Part shown: in pieces, positions 17,793-27,477 of the stretch | Position numbering within the stretch: position 1 is the stretch's first letter | How the letters are laid out: every line of letters begins with the position of its first letter | Source of the DNA: Hyphomicrobiales bacterium | GTDB lineage: Bacteria > Pseudomonadota > Alphaproteobacteria > Rhizobiales > Xanthobacteraceae | Assembly: GCA_021732215.1 (NCBI GenBank) | Contig: JAKFVL010000016.1 | Location: 1-64,000, forward strand | Direction: 5' to 3' | Length of the DNA: 64,000 nucleotides | Program-made: the position numbers and the translations under genes | The notes under the pieces: model-generated | Told to the model about the DNA's origin: nothing | Seen by the model: the letters and a program-made list of their open reading frames with translations, nothing else | Database searches by the model: none

Positions 17793-18206
17793 TTAACGCT
17801 GCAGCCTCTCCAGATCGGGATACGGCTGATAGGTCGCGCCGGAACAAAATTCCTTGCCAATTTCGACCAGCCGATCGAGCCGGGCGTCGACGAAGATCAC
17901 GGCGCGCTCGGACGCTCCCGGATAGCTGCCGTCTGGCACGCGGGCGTTGTAACGCAGACAGACGACATAGAGCTGGCGGCCTTTGACGCTGCGCTGGACC
18001 GGCTCCGCAATGCTGGCTTCGCGAATGCCCCTCGGATCGTTCAGATAGGTCCGCATGAACGCCAGAAGGTCCGAGCGGTAACTGGCCGGATACGGCTGGA
18101 TCGCACTTGAACTCTTGGTGTTGGACAGCGTGAAGTCGGTCCCCTCGCTGCTAGCGCAGCCGGCGAGCGACAGGGCCGTCAGCGCGGCAAGGCCACACTG
18201 TCTCAT
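17793..18206 (-). CDS. Putative lipoprotein, 137 aa
   Basis: The N-terminus MRQCGLAALTALSLAGC carries a lipobox (LAGC, Cys17), so the protein is probably lipid-anchored in the envelope. The mature chain has SYRSDLLAFMRTYLNDPRGIREA and a later YVVCLRYNAR segment that recur in hypothetical alphaproteobacterial lipoproteins. No enzymatic motif is seen. ATG 18206 places the lipobox correctly; an ATG seven codons upstream is possible. It is divergent from the cobalamin riboswitch and BtuB-like receptor. Confidence 0.82.
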   Translation of the reverse strand: MRQCGLAALTALSLAGCASSEGTDFTLSNTKSSSAIQPYPASYRSDLLAFMRTYLNDPRGIREASIAEPVQRSVKGRQLYVVCLRYNARVPDGSYPGASERAVIFVDARLDRLVEIGKEFCSGATYQPYPDLERLQR

Positions 18207-18311
18207 TGTCTCAATTCTGCAACGCATGTTGGGCAAATCCGTCAGGGGCTGGAATCCTAGGCGGGCCGCCGTTGACAAGGCAAGGGGCGGCCGATTGATT
18301 GGAACCACGGC

Positions 18312-18516
18312 CCAGGTGCCGGCGCGAGCCGGCGAATAGGGAATTCGGTGCCGCTGGATTCGGTCTTGTTCAAGTCATCCTTGTTCGAGGCCGATACAGC
18401 CAGTCCGAAGCTGCCCCCGCAACTGTCAGCGGTGAGCCGTTGTCCATCATGCCACTGGGTGAAAGCCTGGGAAGGCGGGCAACGGCGTTGATCCGCGAGC
18501 CAGGAGACCTGCCTGA
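18312..18516 (+). promoter_or_regulatory. Cobalamin (AdoCbl) riboswitch
   Basis: The conserved core is present in order: AATAGGGAA, then TCGGTG, then GCTGCCCCCGCAACTGT (around 18409-18425), then the B12 box AGCCAGGAGACCTGCC (18499-18514). It ends about 210 bases before the TonB receptor start. By analogy with btuB leaders, cobalamin binding should repress expression of the receptor. The exact 5' boundary is an estimate. Confidence 0.95.
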
Positions 18517-18726
18517 GCCCGTCATCCTTCCGTCGCACGGGGCGTGCGAGCGGGGCGGGTATCCGCAGCGGTGACTTGTTGAAACCGTTGCGGAGGCCAG
18601 ACCCATGACCAGTCTCATGGCGGGTTTTCTCAAACGAACGCAAGTACCGGGCTCTTCATGTACTCCCGCTCGTGCGCCGTTGGGCCAGCTCACGCCTGAT
18701 CTCCGCGATCAAACCGGAGACAGGAT

Positions 18727-20874
18727 ATGAACTTGCATCACAGATCCACCACGATAGGACGATCAGCGTTAGCCGCTTGTCTACTCGCAACAACTGCGCC
18801 GTTTTGCGCGGCCCATGCGCAAACGCCTCAACAACTGCAGCAGATCAATGTCGACGCCACGCGCCTCTACGATGGCGGCACCGGTATTGACGGAAGCAAT
18901 GCGCCTGCGTTGCGCATCGTCGGCGCGGCCACGACTGTTATCACCCGGCAGGAAATTGCCGGCTCTCCGGCACAATCGATTCAGGACATTATCGCTCAGG
19001 TCCCCGGCGTGCAGGTGCGCACCCTGTTCGGCGGCGTCGATGGCGCACGGTCCTCGGTCGATTTGCGCGGCTATGGCGCAACCGGCTCATCCAATACGCT
19101 CGTCCTCATCAACGGCCGCCGTCTCAACGATCTCGATCTTCAAGGCGTCGATCTCGCCGCAATCCCGCGCGACTCGATCGAGCGCATCGAAGTCACACGC
19201 GGCAACAGCGGCGCTGTGCTTTACGGCGATAACGCGGTCGGCGGCGTCATCAACATCGTGACCCGCACCGGAGTGGGTCTGCCGAACCAGGCTCGCATCG
19301 AGGGCGGTTTCGGTTCGTTCCAGCGCCGCGAAGGCAATGGATCGGCGACGGTCAGCTCGGGTCCCTACTCGGCCGCGATCTTCGGCAACATTGTCGATAC
19401 TGACGGCTACCGGCAGAACAACACCTACCGGCAACGCAACGGCTCCGGTGAAATCCGCTATACGACAACGGATTTTTCGGCGTTCCTCAGTCTGTCTGGC
19501 GATGACCAGCGTCTCGGTCTGCCGGGCGGCCGCAGCACGCAAGAATTCGGCACCGGCATCAATCAGCTGTTGACCAATCGCCGGGGCGCGGCAACGCCGT
19601 TCGATTACGGCGATCAGCAAGGTCTCAATGCGACGGCCGGATTCACCAAGGGTCTCTGGAACGGCGGCGATCTGATCGTTGACGGCGGCGTGCGGCAGAA
19701 AACCCAGCAGGCAGGCTTCTTCTTCGGCACGGTGCCGCCACCGATACCCGGAAATTATGTCGATACCGATCTCACGACCTACTCGATCACCCCGCGCCTC
19801 AGCATCACCAATCCGCTGTTCGGGCTGCCGTCGCGAATCCTGACCGGCATCGACTATTATGACGCCAACTACAATTCCAGCAGGCCGCAGGCGAGAGGCG
19901 GCATGCCGGTTCACATCTACGACCTGCAGCAGAAGTCGCTTGGCGCTTACTGGCAACAAACGGTCGGAATTCTCTCGACCACCGATGTGTCTTACGGAGG
20001 ACGCATCCAGCGCATCAGCCTCGACGCCCGCGATACATTCAATCCGCTGGCGCCGGGCGGCTTTTTCGACTCCGGTCATGCGCCACTGAACAAGGATGAG
20101 ACCCAGCACGCGCTGCATGCCGGCCTCGAACATCGCTTCAATCAGAATTTTGCGGTATTTGGACGCGCAGCGCGCGCATTCCGGACCCCGAATGTGGACG
20201 AGCGCGTGGCCAGCGGTCCAGCGTTCGATGCATTCTTCAATCCCATCCCGCAGACCTTCGGATTGCGAATCCAGACTTCGTATGACTACGAGGGCGGCAT
20301 ACGCTTGAAGGCCGGCATGCTCGAAGTGCAATCGAGCGTCTATGACACGTATCTGAAGAACGAACTTCAGTTCGACCCGGTGAACTTTTTCAACCGCAAT
20401 CTCGATCCGACACGACGCTATGGCTCGGAAACCAGCGCGACATTGCGGATCAATGAAGGATTGCTGTTTCGGGGCGGCATCGCGCTGACCCGCGCGGTCT
20501 TCCGCGAAGGTCAGTTCAGGGGCAACGACGTCCCGCTGGTGTCGCCGCTCACGGCGAGCGCTGGCGTGACCTGGAATATCTGGCAGCGATACCTCGTGTT
20601 CGATGCCACGGCTCGCTATTGGAGCCAGCGCCGCTTCGATAACGACCAGAGCAATCTGCAGACGAAAATTCCGGCCAACGGCACGGTGGATCTGAGATTG
20701 AGCGGCGAGTACGACCGGCTGTTCTGGTCATTCACCGTCAACAATCTGTTCGACGCGAAATACTACGATTACGGCATCGCAAGGGTGGTCAATTTTCCGA
20801 CGGATGTCGGCGTCTTCAATGCGTACCCCCTGCCGGGCCGTACATTCCTGCTCAAGGCTGGCTTCAGACTCTGA
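18727..20874 (+). CDS. TonB-dependent receptor, BtuB-like (cobalamin uptake)
   Basis: A 715-residue outer-membrane receptor. The signal peptide ends near residue 31 (AAHA), a TonB-box-like INVDAT is at about 40-45, the plug domain with QDIIAQVPGVQVRTLFGG and INGRRLNDLDLQGVDL follows, then a 22-strand barrel ending in FLLKAGFRL with a terminal aromatic-type strand. Control by a cobalamin riboswitch makes vitamin B12 or a related corrinoid the likely ligand; sequence alone cannot exclude another chelate. No btuCDF genes adjoin it. A strong terminator follows. Confidence 0.93.
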   Translation: MNLHHRSTTIGRSALAACLLATTAPFCAAHAQTPQQLQQINVDATRLYDGGTGIDGSNAPALRIVGAATTVITRQEIAGSPAQSIQDIIAQVPGVQVRTLFGGVDGARSSVDLRGYGATGSSNTLVLINGRRLNDLDLQGVDLAAIPRDSIERIEVTRGNSGAVLYGDNAVGGVINIVTRTGVGLPNQARIEGGFGSFQRREGNGSATVSSGPYSAAIFGNIVDTDGYRQNNTYRQRNGSGEIRYTTTDFSAFLSLSGDDQRLGLPGGRSTQEFGTGINQLLTNRRGAATPFDYGDQQGLNATAGFTKGLWNGGDLIVDGGVRQKTQQAGFFFGTVPPPIPGNYVDTDLTTYSITPRLSITNPLFGLPSRILTGIDYYDANYNSSRPQARGGMPVHIYDLQQKSLGAYWQQTVGILSTTDVSYGGRIQRISLDARDTFNPLAPGGFFDSGHAPLNKDETQHALHAGLEHRFNQNFAVFGRAARAFRTPNVDERVASGPAFDAFFNPIPQTFGLRIQTSYDYEGGIRLKAGMLEVQSSVYDTYLKNELQFDPVNFFNRNLDPTRRYGSETSATLRINEGLLFRGGIALTRAVFREGQFRGNDVPLVSPLTASAGVTWNIWQRYLVFDATARYWSQRRFDNDQSNLQTKIPANGTVDLRLSGEYDRLFWSFTVNNLFDAKYYDYGIARVVNFPTDVGVFNAYPLPGRTFLLKAGFRL

Positions 20875-20896
20875 GCCAGCCAACTGTCATGGCAAA

Positions 20897-20932
20897 GACC
20901 CCGGAGCACCTGCTCCGGGGTTTTTCTTTTTT
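20897..20932 (+). terminator. Rho-independent terminator of the TonB receptor gene
   Basis: ACCCCGGAGCA pairs with TGCTCCGGGGT around a short loop, followed by TTTTTCTTTTTT. It lies 23 bases after the receptor stop codon. Confidence 0.95.
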
Positions 20933-21110
20933 CATATCAACGATGCAACTTTCTAAGCTCCGCGCGTACTTTTTGACATGAACCGGCCGCATACTGGAAC
21001 CGTCTAACCTCAAATCGGATTGGCGGAATGGAGCGCTCCGCCCGGTGTTTAATGCATGTCAAATGCACGGCCGATCGGTTACGATAGGCTGCGTCAAACA
21101 GGAGGACTGC

Positions 21111-21743
21111 ATGAGCAGCCTGACCATCCGAATTCTCGCACTGACCGCAGCCGCATTGGCGCTTGCGATCGCACCGGCGATCGATGCTGCAACTGCTGCA
21201 CCGGCGGAAACCCCCGCGACAGCCATTGATCCCCCGAAACCGGCCGACACCAAGGCCAAGGATGCCAAGGACACCAAAGCTCCGGCCGCGAAAGACGCGA
21301 CGACGCCGGGCAGCATTTTCGCTCCGGATCCGGCCACCTCAACGCCCGCGGCCAAGAAGAAGTCGAGCCTCGACAATCCGGCCTTCATTCAGGGCTACCG
21401 CGCGGCTTACGCGACCATCTTCGATCGCGGCGACTACACCGGCGCCATCGCCCAGCTCCACGCGCTCGGCCGTGACGACAACGCCGACGTCGCCAACCTG
21501 ATCGGCTATTCGTATCGCAAGCTCGGCGACTTTGCGGAGTCGAAGAACTGGTACGAGCGCGCGCTGAAATCCGATCCAAACCACGTCAAGACCTGGCAGT
21601 ACTATGGCCTGTGGCAGGTCGAGCAAGGCCACCGCGACCGCGCGATGGATTTTCTGAACAAGATCGGTTCGCTCTGCGGTTATACCTGTCCCGAGTATCA
21701 ATCGCTCGGCGAAGCGCTGGCGACCACAAGCGCCGGCTACTGA
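21111..21743 (+). CDS. Exported TPR-repeat protein
   Basis: A 210-residue protein with an N-terminal signal peptide (to about residue 28), a Lys/Ala/Thr/Pro-rich linker (KAKDAKDTKAPAAKD) and two to three tetratricopeptide repeats between about 95 and 180, including DVANLIGYSYRKLGDFAESKNWYERAL. TPRs mediate protein-protein contacts; the partner is unknown. ATG 21111 has a perfect AGGAGG upstream. A Cys pair (SLCGYTC) near the C-terminus could form a disulfide. The next gene begins 10 bases downstream. Confidence 0.88.
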   Translation: MSSLTIRILALTAAALALAIAPAIDAATAAPAETPATAIDPPKPADTKAKDAKDTKAPAAKDATTPGSIFAPDPATSTPAAKKKSSLDNPAFIQGYRAAYATIFDRGDYTGAIAQLHALGRDDNADVANLIGYSYRKLGDFAESKNWYERALKSDPNHVKTWQYYGLWQVEQGHRDRAMDFLNKIGSLCGYTCPEYQSLGEALATTSAGY

Positions 21744-21753
21744 CAGCGGCGCA

Positions 21754-22830
21754 ATGCAGGGCGTCTATCGGCTGTTGGGCGCCAACGCATCGCCCTACTC
21801 CATGAAGATGCGCGCGTTGCTGCGCTATCGCCGGATTCCCTTTGTCTGGGAGCCGGCGAGCCCGCGGCTGGCGGAAGCCTTCCGCTCGGTGCGGCCAGCC
21901 GTCGTTCCGGTGCTGCAGTATCCCGACGGTCACTACGCCAACGATTCGACGCTTCTTGCTCACGATCTCGAACAGCGGCACCCGGATCAGCGCTCCGTCA
22001 TGCCCGACGATGCAGCATCGCGGTTTGTCAGCGATCTGCTCGAAGACTTCGCCGACGAATGGCTGACCAAGTGCATGTTTCACTACCGCTGGTGGTATGC
22101 GCCGGACCGGCGCTTCGCCAGCCTGTGGGTGGTCGGGGATCGTTTCGCCGGCGCAGCCACGATGCCCGCGATCGACGGTTCGGCACATGGCCGCGATCCG
22201 CGCGCCGAGACAGCAAATCCGGTGTCGGGCCCGGTGACGGCAGCCGACCTCGATCGCGAGATCGAGCGCTTTCACGATCGTCAGATGTCACGCATGGCGC
22301 TGGTCGGCGTCACCGAGGCCAACAGGCCGGTGGTGGAAGCATCGTATGAGATGATCCTGTCGGCGTTCGAGGATGGCATTCTCGAACAGCCCTTCCTGTT
22401 CGGAAACCGGCCTTCGCTGGCGGACTTTGCTTGGTACGGCCAGTTCTGGCCGCTGGCGATGGATCCGACGCCGGCCGGCGTGATGCGGGCGACATCGCCG
22501 CGCCTGCTGCCATGGCTGCTGCGGATCGATGACGCATCGGGTGTCGAGGGCGTTTGGCTACCGCGCGAGTCACGATGGTCGACACGGCTTCTTGAACTCG
22601 CAGGCCAGATTTACCTGCCGTTTCTCAAAGCCAATCTGACGGCGCTGGAGGCCGGCCATCAAACCGTGTCGGTCGAATTGCTCGGCCACGCCTATAGCCA
22701 GACACCCTTCAAATATCAGGGAAAGTGTTACCATGAGCTGCGCAGCAAATTCGCTGCCCTTCCCTCCGCCCCGCGTAACCAGCTGGAGCCGCTGCTGGAC
22801 CGGACGGGCTGCTTGCCTTTCCTGCGCTAG
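21754..22830 (+). CDS. Glutathione S-transferase family protein, long form
   Basis: A 358-residue protein. The N-terminal thioredoxin-like GST domain (YRLLGANASPYSMKMRALLRYRRIPF) is followed by an all-helical C-domain with FLFGNRPSLADFAWYGQF. The chain is about 130 residues longer than ordinary GSTs, with an insertion around residues 110-180 and a C-terminal extension, so a standard glutathione-conjugating role is uncertain. It lies 10 bases behind the TPR gene and 47 bases before nadK; co-transcription is plausible. Confidence 0.85.
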   Translation: MQGVYRLLGANASPYSMKMRALLRYRRIPFVWEPASPRLAEAFRSVRPAVVPVLQYPDGHYANDSTLLAHDLEQRHPDQRSVMPDDAASRFVSDLLEDFADEWLTKCMFHYRWWYAPDRRFASLWVVGDRFAGAATMPAIDGSAHGRDPRAETANPVSGPVTAADLDREIERFHDRQMSRMALVGVTEANRPVVEASYEMILSAFEDGILEQPFLFGNRPSLADFAWYGQFWPLAMDPTPAGVMRATSPRLLPWLLRIDDASGVEGVWLPRESRWSTRLLELAGQIYLPFLKANLTALEAGHQTVSVELLGHAYSQTPFKYQGKCYHELRSKFAALPSAPRNQLEPLLDRTGCLPFLR

Positions 22831-22877
22831 CAGCTATGTCATGACCATCCTGCAGGCATGACACCTCGGCCCTTGCA

Positions 22878-23654
22878 ATGACCTCTGCTTCACTTGACCG
22901 TATTGCCTTCGTGGCCAGCGCCAGCGCCGAAGCGCAGCAGGCTCTGACACAGCTCGCGCAGCAGTACGGCAACCGCGACGTCACCGATGCCGATGTGATC
23001 GTGGCGCTCGGCGGCGACGGCCTGATGCTGCAAACACTACATGACAACATGCGCTCGGGAACGCCGATCTACGGCATGCATCGCGGCACCGTCGGCTTTC
23101 TGATGAACGAGTTCAGCCTGCACGGATTGAAAGAACGGCTCGCCGCCGCGGCAACGACCGTCATCCATCCGCTGCTGATGCGTGCCACCGACATTCGCGG
23201 CAAAGTTCACATCCACCACGCGATCAACGAGGTGGCGCTGTTTCGGCAGACCCACCAGGCGGCGCGTCTGCGCATCCTGATCGACGAGCAGGTGCGGATG
23301 TCCGAGCTTGTCGCCGACGGGGTGCTGGTCGCAACGCCAGCGGGATCAACAGCCTACAATCTATCGGCGCAAGGCCCGATCCTCCCGATCAATGCCGCCC
23401 TGCTCGCGCTGACGCCGATCAGCGCATTCCGGCCGCGGCGCTGGCGCGGTGCATTGCTGCCGAACACCGCCTATGTCGTGATCGAGGTGATCGAGGGCGA
23501 CAAGCGTCCCGTGGCCGCGGTCGCGGACCATGACGAAGCCCGCGATATCGCGCGGGTCGAGGTGACCTCGGACCGCAGCATCTCCATGACGATGCTGTTC
23601 GATCCGGGCCACAGCCTCGAGGAACGTATCCTGCGCGAGCAGTTCAGCACCTGA
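22878..23654 (+). CDS. nadK: NAD kinase
   Basis: A 258-residue NAD kinase that phosphorylates NAD to NADP. The signature GGDG is at 45-48, NEFSLHG and INEVALFR supply the NE/D motif, and [15 protein letters not shown] is the conserved substrate-binding segment. The length is normal. It is downstream of the GST-like gene and upstream of a CtrA-like site that precedes the response regulator gene. Confidence 0.96.
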   Translation: MTSASLDRIAFVASASAEAQQALTQLAQQYGNRDVTDADVIVALGGDGLMLQTLHDNMRSGTPIYGMHRGTVGFLMNEFSLHGLKERLAAAATTVIHPLLMRATDIRGKVHIHHAINEVALFRQTHQAARLRILIDEQVRMSELVADGVLVATPAGSTAYNLSAQGPILPINAALLALTPISAFRPRRWRGALLPNTAYVVIEVIEGDKRPVAAVADHDEARDIARVEVTSDRSISMTMLFDPGHSLEERILREQFST

Positions 23655-23680
23655 GCGGCGGCCGCGAGCACGGCCGAATC

Positions 23681-23695
23681 TCAACCATTCGTTAA
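23681..23695. promoter_or_regulatory. Possible CtrA-binding site (degenerate)
   Basis: TCAA, seven bases, TTAA: one mismatch to the CtrA consensus TTAA-N7-TTAA. It lies about 87 bases before the response regulator start. It is weak alone and listed because of the better sites elsewhere in the window. Confidence 0.3.
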
Positions 23696-23781
23696 CGTTC
23701 TCCGGCATATGGTTAATGCGACGTATACCGTGCGGCGGCGGCGCAACACCGCGTCCGTTGCCGATGCGACAGAGCCGCGCC

Positions 23782-24327
23782 ATGTATCGGATCGACTTCA
23801 ACAAGCTGCGTTTTCTGGTCTGCGACGACAACGCGCACATGCGCCGCATCCTGCGCACGCTGCTGCACTCGTTCGGCGCGCGCGAAGTCTATGAAGCTGA
23901 AGACGGCGCGACCGCGCTGGAAATGTTCACGCACTACGTGCCGGACATCGTCATCACCGACTGGCTGATGCCGATCTTCGACGGCCTCGAACTCGCGCAG
24001 ATGATCCGGCAGCCCGGCGGCAAGGGAAATCCATTCGCGCCGATCATCATGCTGACCGGACATTCCGAAAAACGCCGCGTCACCGTCGCGCGCGATGCCG
24101 GCGTCACCGAGTTTCTCGCCAAGCCGATTTCGGCCAAGGGACTCTATCAACGCATTCTCAATGTGGTCGCGAGCCCTCGCCCCTACATCCGCACCAAGAA
24201 TTATTTCGGACCTGATCGGCGCCGCAACACCGGCAACGCCTATATCGGCCCCGAGCGCCGCAACGGCGGCAAAGCGGAAGTCCTCCAGCAGCCGTCATTG
24301 ATGGACAAGGCCAAGGTAGCGGGATGA
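23782..24327 (+). CDS. Response regulator, single receiver domain with C-terminal tail
   Basis: A 181-residue protein. The receiver domain (about 10-130) has the acidic pair D15-D16, phosphoacceptor D60 in IVITDWLMP, T92 and K114, all needed for phosphotransfer. The tail of about 50 residues is basic and contains YFGPDRRR and IGPERR, without a DNA-binding domain; it may be a CheY- or DivK-like adaptor. ATG 23782 is preferred because MYRIDFNKLRFLVCDDN starts at the usual place. It overlaps the Hpt gene by four bases, so the two act together. Confidence 0.93.
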   Translation: MYRIDFNKLRFLVCDDNAHMRRILRTLLHSFGAREVYEAEDGATALEMFTHYVPDIVITDWLMPIFDGLELAQMIRQPGGKGNPFAPIIMLTGHSEKRRVTVARDAGVTEFLAKPISAKGLYQRILNVVASPRPYIRTKNYFGPDRRRNTGNAYIGPERRNGGKAEVLQQPSLMDKAKVAG

Positions 24328-24902
24328 GCAAAGACCTATCGCCCAAGCTGTCGGTCGAAACTTTCCCCGATCATCAGGTCATCACCCAGCCAAACCCGCT
24401 GCGCAAGATGATCCGCCGTGTCGCCGAGAACGATCCCGACGATCCGGTCGCGCGCGCCGAGAAGGCGCTGCAGGAGTTGTCGAGCGAATTCGACGGCTGG
24501 ATGGAGAACGAATGCGACCGGCTCGCAAACGCCCATACCGCGATGGAGATGAATCCCAGCGACACAGCTAACCGCGAGGAATTGCTGCGCGCCGCGCATG
24601 ACATCAAGGGAAGTGCTGCGACATTCGGCTACCCAACCGCAGCAGTCGCCGCCGAAAGCCTGTGCCGGATCATCGAACATGCGCCGGATTTCGATCTGGT
24701 GCCGCCGGAACTGATCGCGCACCACGTCAACGCCATTCAGGCCATCGTGCGCGAAAATGACCGCATCGACGCGCTCGGCGTATCGGCACAATTGAGCAAA
24801 AAGTTGCGCAGCGTCGCCGACGAGTATCTCGCTCACGTCAATCGCGATCGCCCAGAGCATCTCGAAGCGATCCTGGCGCCGAGCATCATCCCGCTGGATT
24901 GA
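24324..24902 (+). CDS. Hpt (histidine phosphotransfer) domain protein
   Basis: A 192-residue protein. The Hpt core AHDIKGSAATFG places the phosphorylated histidine at H92 with Lys95 and Gly96 conserved. Four-helix-bundle sequence extends over about 50-170. It begins within the stop codon of the receiver gene (ATGA), so a phosphorelay between the two products is likely. The sensor kinase is not in this window. Confidence 0.92.
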   Translation: MSKDLSPKLSVETFPDHQVITQPNPLRKMIRRVAENDPDDPVARAEKALQELSSEFDGWMENECDRLANAHTAMEMNPSDTANREELLRAAHDIKGSAATFGYPTAAVAAESLCRIIEHAPDFDLVPPELIAHHVNAIQAIVRENDRIDALGVSAQLSKKLRSVADEYLAHVNRDRPEHLEAILAPSIIPLD

Positions 24903-24948
24903 TCCTGCGGCTGCTTCGTCTCGATTTCAGAGCAGGCCTTGCCGCGGA

Positions 24949-26157
24949 CTAAGCGGCGGCCGCGTCCGTGTCGGCGAAATCAGCGTCGGTGAAGTCGCTG
25001 TCGCTTGCGGTGTCGTGGTATTCGTCGGCGACGAGGTCATCGCAGAACAGACGTGCTTCCTCGCGGGCGGATTCGGTTGCGAAGCGGCGCAGCAGGATCA
25101 GCAGCGGCTGGGCGATATCCGCGCTCATCTCGCAGCTTGTCAGCACGCGCTCGACCATGCGGCGGCTCAGCCGCACGGTGCCGTCGACGGTCGCGGAGAA
25201 ACCGATCTCGTTGCGCGCGGCAAGCGCCGCACGAAAAGCCGGGAATGTCGAAGCCGGCAAACCTGCGCGCTGCAACAACGCGGTGACGCCGCTGCCGCCA
25301 CGCTCCTGCACCAGCGCGTAAACCCGCGCCGCGGGCAGGCCCGACAGTTCGACCAGCGCATCGGCGAACATCTCGAAGTTGCCCGACAGCAGGGCCCGCA
25401 GGATCAGTCCGGACGTGAGCTGCCCGGTGGCCCGCAGATGACGCAGCAGGCCGCCAAGATCGTCGCCGGACGACTGGGCTGCGATGTTCACCGTGGAGCG
25501 CTCGCAGGCCTCCGCCGTGATCCGCCCGGCGCGATCGGCGCTGAGCCATGAGCGGGCGGTGACGAACTGAGCCAAGGTCTCGGACAGCTTGCCCACCAGC
25601 ACCAGCCGCGTGGCGGCAGGCAGGTCGTCCTGCGACAAAAGGGTTTCGCGAATGGCTGCGAGATGCCCGAACCGCTCGACGATCCGGTCGAGCGACAGTG
25701 GCAAGATCTCGCTGTAGGGATTTTCGATCAGCTCGAGCACGGCTGACGCTGAACCGACTTCGGCGATCGCCGCGCAGACGGAGGCCGGAAGATGCATCCG
25801 CCGTGCGATGGCGCTTTGAACGTCGACCGATCCGGTTGCAACAATATCGACAAGGTCGGCGTCGATCAAAAGCGGAGAGAATTCGAGGATGGGAAGCGCA
25901 ACTGACGGCTGATCGCATGACAACGCCCGGACGATCGCGGCCGGCGCATGGTCGCTCCAGGTGAAGACTTCGGCCATCGCCTGCCTCACCAGCGGCGATG
26001 GATCGTCGAGCAGCATAAGCAGCGCGCCCTCAGCGGCGGCGCTGTCGTCCTCGGACAAATCGGAAACCAGCCACGCCTGAGCCAATGCCCGAGTCGCATC
26101 TGCACGCTCCCCTGCGGGGGCGGTGCGAACCCAACTGATGAACTGCCGAACGATCAT
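24949..26157 (-). CDS. DUF2336 domain protein
   Basis: A 402-residue, helix-rich protein of the alphaproteobacterial DUF2336 family. It begins MIVRQFISWVRTAPAGERADATRALAQAWL and has HEAT-like helices (LLMLLDDPSPLVRQAMAEVF), with a strongly acidic, Ala-rich C-terminus (DSDFTDADFADTDAAAA). No enzyme motif is seen. Family members are found near signalling and cell-cycle genes; the molecular function is unknown. It is convergent with the response regulator/Hpt pair. Confidence 0.85.
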   Translation of the reverse strand: MIVRQFISWVRTAPAGERADATRALAQAWLVSDLSEDDSAAAEGALLMLLDDPSPLVRQAMAEVFTWSDHAPAAIVRALSCDQPSVALPILEFSPLLIDADLVDIVATGSVDVQSAIARRMHLPASVCAAIAEVGSASAVLELIENPYSEILPLSLDRIVERFGHLAAIRETLLSQDDLPAATRLVLVGKLSETLAQFVTARSWLSADRAGRITAEACERSTVNIAAQSSGDDLGGLLRHLRATGQLTSGLILRALLSGNFEMFADALVELSGLPAARVYALVQERGGSGVTALLQRAGLPASTFPAFRAALAARNEIGFSATVDGTVRLSRRMVERVLTSCEMSADIAQPLLILLRRFATESAREEARLFCDDLVADEYHDTASDSDFTDADFADTDAAAA

Positions 26158-26265
26158 GTTTCTGCCGGCTTACGCAACTTGAAAAACAGCATCACGCGGA
26201 CGCCACGGTCATGAAAATTAAACCATGACGCTTAACAAAGCGTTCACCATAACCGTTTGCTTTTG

Positions 26266-26280
26266 TTGACGTTCTGTTAA
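26266..26280. promoter_or_regulatory. Possible CtrA-binding site (degenerate)
   Basis: TTGA, seven bases, TTAA: one mismatch to TTAA-N7-TTAA. It lies about 110 bases upstream of the DUF2336 start, between that gene and the transglycosylase stop. Confidence 0.3.
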
Positions 26281-26307
26281 CCGCTCGCGCTCACGGCCAG
26301 CACTGTT

Positions 26308-27369
26308 CTAGCTGCTGAAAATGCCGTTCCGATCGCTGAACAGGTCGAGCGGGCGCGCCCTGTTGGTTTCGCCAGAGACCTTCGGTTGCGCAATCGACGA
26401 CGTCAGAGAGGTGTTGTTGCCCCAAAGTTCGCTGACGGCGGGAGACACCGGTTCGCTGCGTTCGCCGGCCTTGAACAACGAGCGGAAGATCGGCTCGTCT
26501 CTCTGCACCGACGCGACCTGCCGGGCCGGTTGAGCAGCTTGCGCGTCCTGGCGCGACGCCACCGATATCGAATTCAGATCCGGAAACACCTTAAGTTCGA
26601 CCGGGCCGCGCGTGGCGGCAGCGCTCGTGACGGTCGTCCGGGCCGCAGGTTGTGATGCCGCAAACGCCTGCGAGACGCTCGACGGCGTGCTCGTGCCGAG
26701 CGCTGCAACCGCCGTTCGCGTGGCCTGCGAATTTGCCGCGCTGTCGTAGCGTCCGTTGAGCACCGAATAGACTTCCGACACCGAACGGGCGCGGCCGCCG
26801 CGATCGTAGAAGATTGAGCGGTTGGAGGCCGCGGCAGCCGGAAACAGGCTTGCTCCGGATTCGTTCGGATTCTGTTCGGCGTTCTTGATCAACCGCGACG
26901 CTCCGCGCGCGCCAAGGAAGTGCGCGATATAGAGTTCGCCGTCAGTCGGACGCCGGCCGATCTCGCCGACCAGCTTGAAGCTGTTCGATTGGGTCAGCAC
27001 ACCGGCCAGGGCCGAATTGGCCGCCGGATCGTTGCGGAGCTTGAGAATGTCGGCGCGGGTGGCCGGGTCGCTGACCTCGTAGCGGCCGGACGGCAGCCGC
27101 GTGATCGCATCCGCCTCCTTGCCATAGCCGAACTTCGCCCCGGCTTCCTTCACGGTACCGAGCCAGGTCTGCTCGATGAACTGAAAGAGCCCGCGCGCGG
27201 AAGATGTCGGCGCAGCCGCGGTGGGATTGAGATTGGATTCGATCTTCGCCGCCGACAGAAGATATTCGAAGCTCGCGCCGGTGGCGTTCGCCGCTTTCTT
27301 GATTGCGCCGGCAACCTCGGTCGCGGCGGTGCTAAGGCCGGTCGTTTTCAGGACTTGATCGATCGACAT
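26308..27369 (-). CDS. Lytic transglycosylase-like (SLT domain) protein
   Basis: A 353-residue protein. The N-terminal half has the SLT fold: ASFEYLLSAAKIESNLNPTA with the presumed catalytic Glu44, then ARGLFQFIEQTWL (59-70). The C-terminal half is Ala/Ser/Thr-rich and probably disordered. No signal peptide is seen, which is unusual for a peptidoglycan-cleaving enzyme; flagellar-type or specialised export would be needed. ATG 27369 is preferred over a longer frame. A CtrA-like degenerate site precedes it. Confidence 0.85.
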   Translation of the reverse strand: MSIDQVLKTTGLSTAATEVAGAIKKAANATGASFEYLLSAAKIESNLNPTAAAPTSSARGLFQFIEQTWLGTVKEAGAKFGYGKEADAITRLPSGRYEVSDPATRADILKLRNDPAANSALAGVLTQSNSFKLVGEIGRRPTDGELYIAHFLGARGASRLIKNAEQNPNESGASLFPAAAASNRSIFYDRGGRARSVSEVYSVLNGRYDSAANSQATRTAVAALGTSTPSSVSQAFAASQPAARTTVTSAAATRGPVELKVFPDLNSISVASRQDAQAAQPARQVASVQRDEPIFRSLFKAGERSEPVSPAVSELWGNNTSLTSSIAQPKVSGETNRARPLDLFSDRNGIFSS

Positions 27370-27432
27370 GGCGGCGTCCTGATCCGCGGGAGACAGGCCC
27401 ACGGATCCAGCTTCACACTGGAGCAGTTATGG

Positions 27433-27447
27433 TTAACGGAGAGTAAA
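27433..27447. promoter_or_regulatory. Possible CtrA-binding site (degenerate)
   Basis: TTAA, seven bases, TAAA, about 65 bases upstream of the SLT-protein start. One mismatch to the CtrA consensus. Confidence 0.3.
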
Positions 27448-27477
27448 CGCTGGTAAGCGACGACCTTCGTTACGTGC

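Noticed and set aside
19087-20331. A 414-codon minus-strand frame inside the BtuB-like receptor
   Set aside because: Antisense shadow of a receptor with intact signal peptide, plug and barrel.
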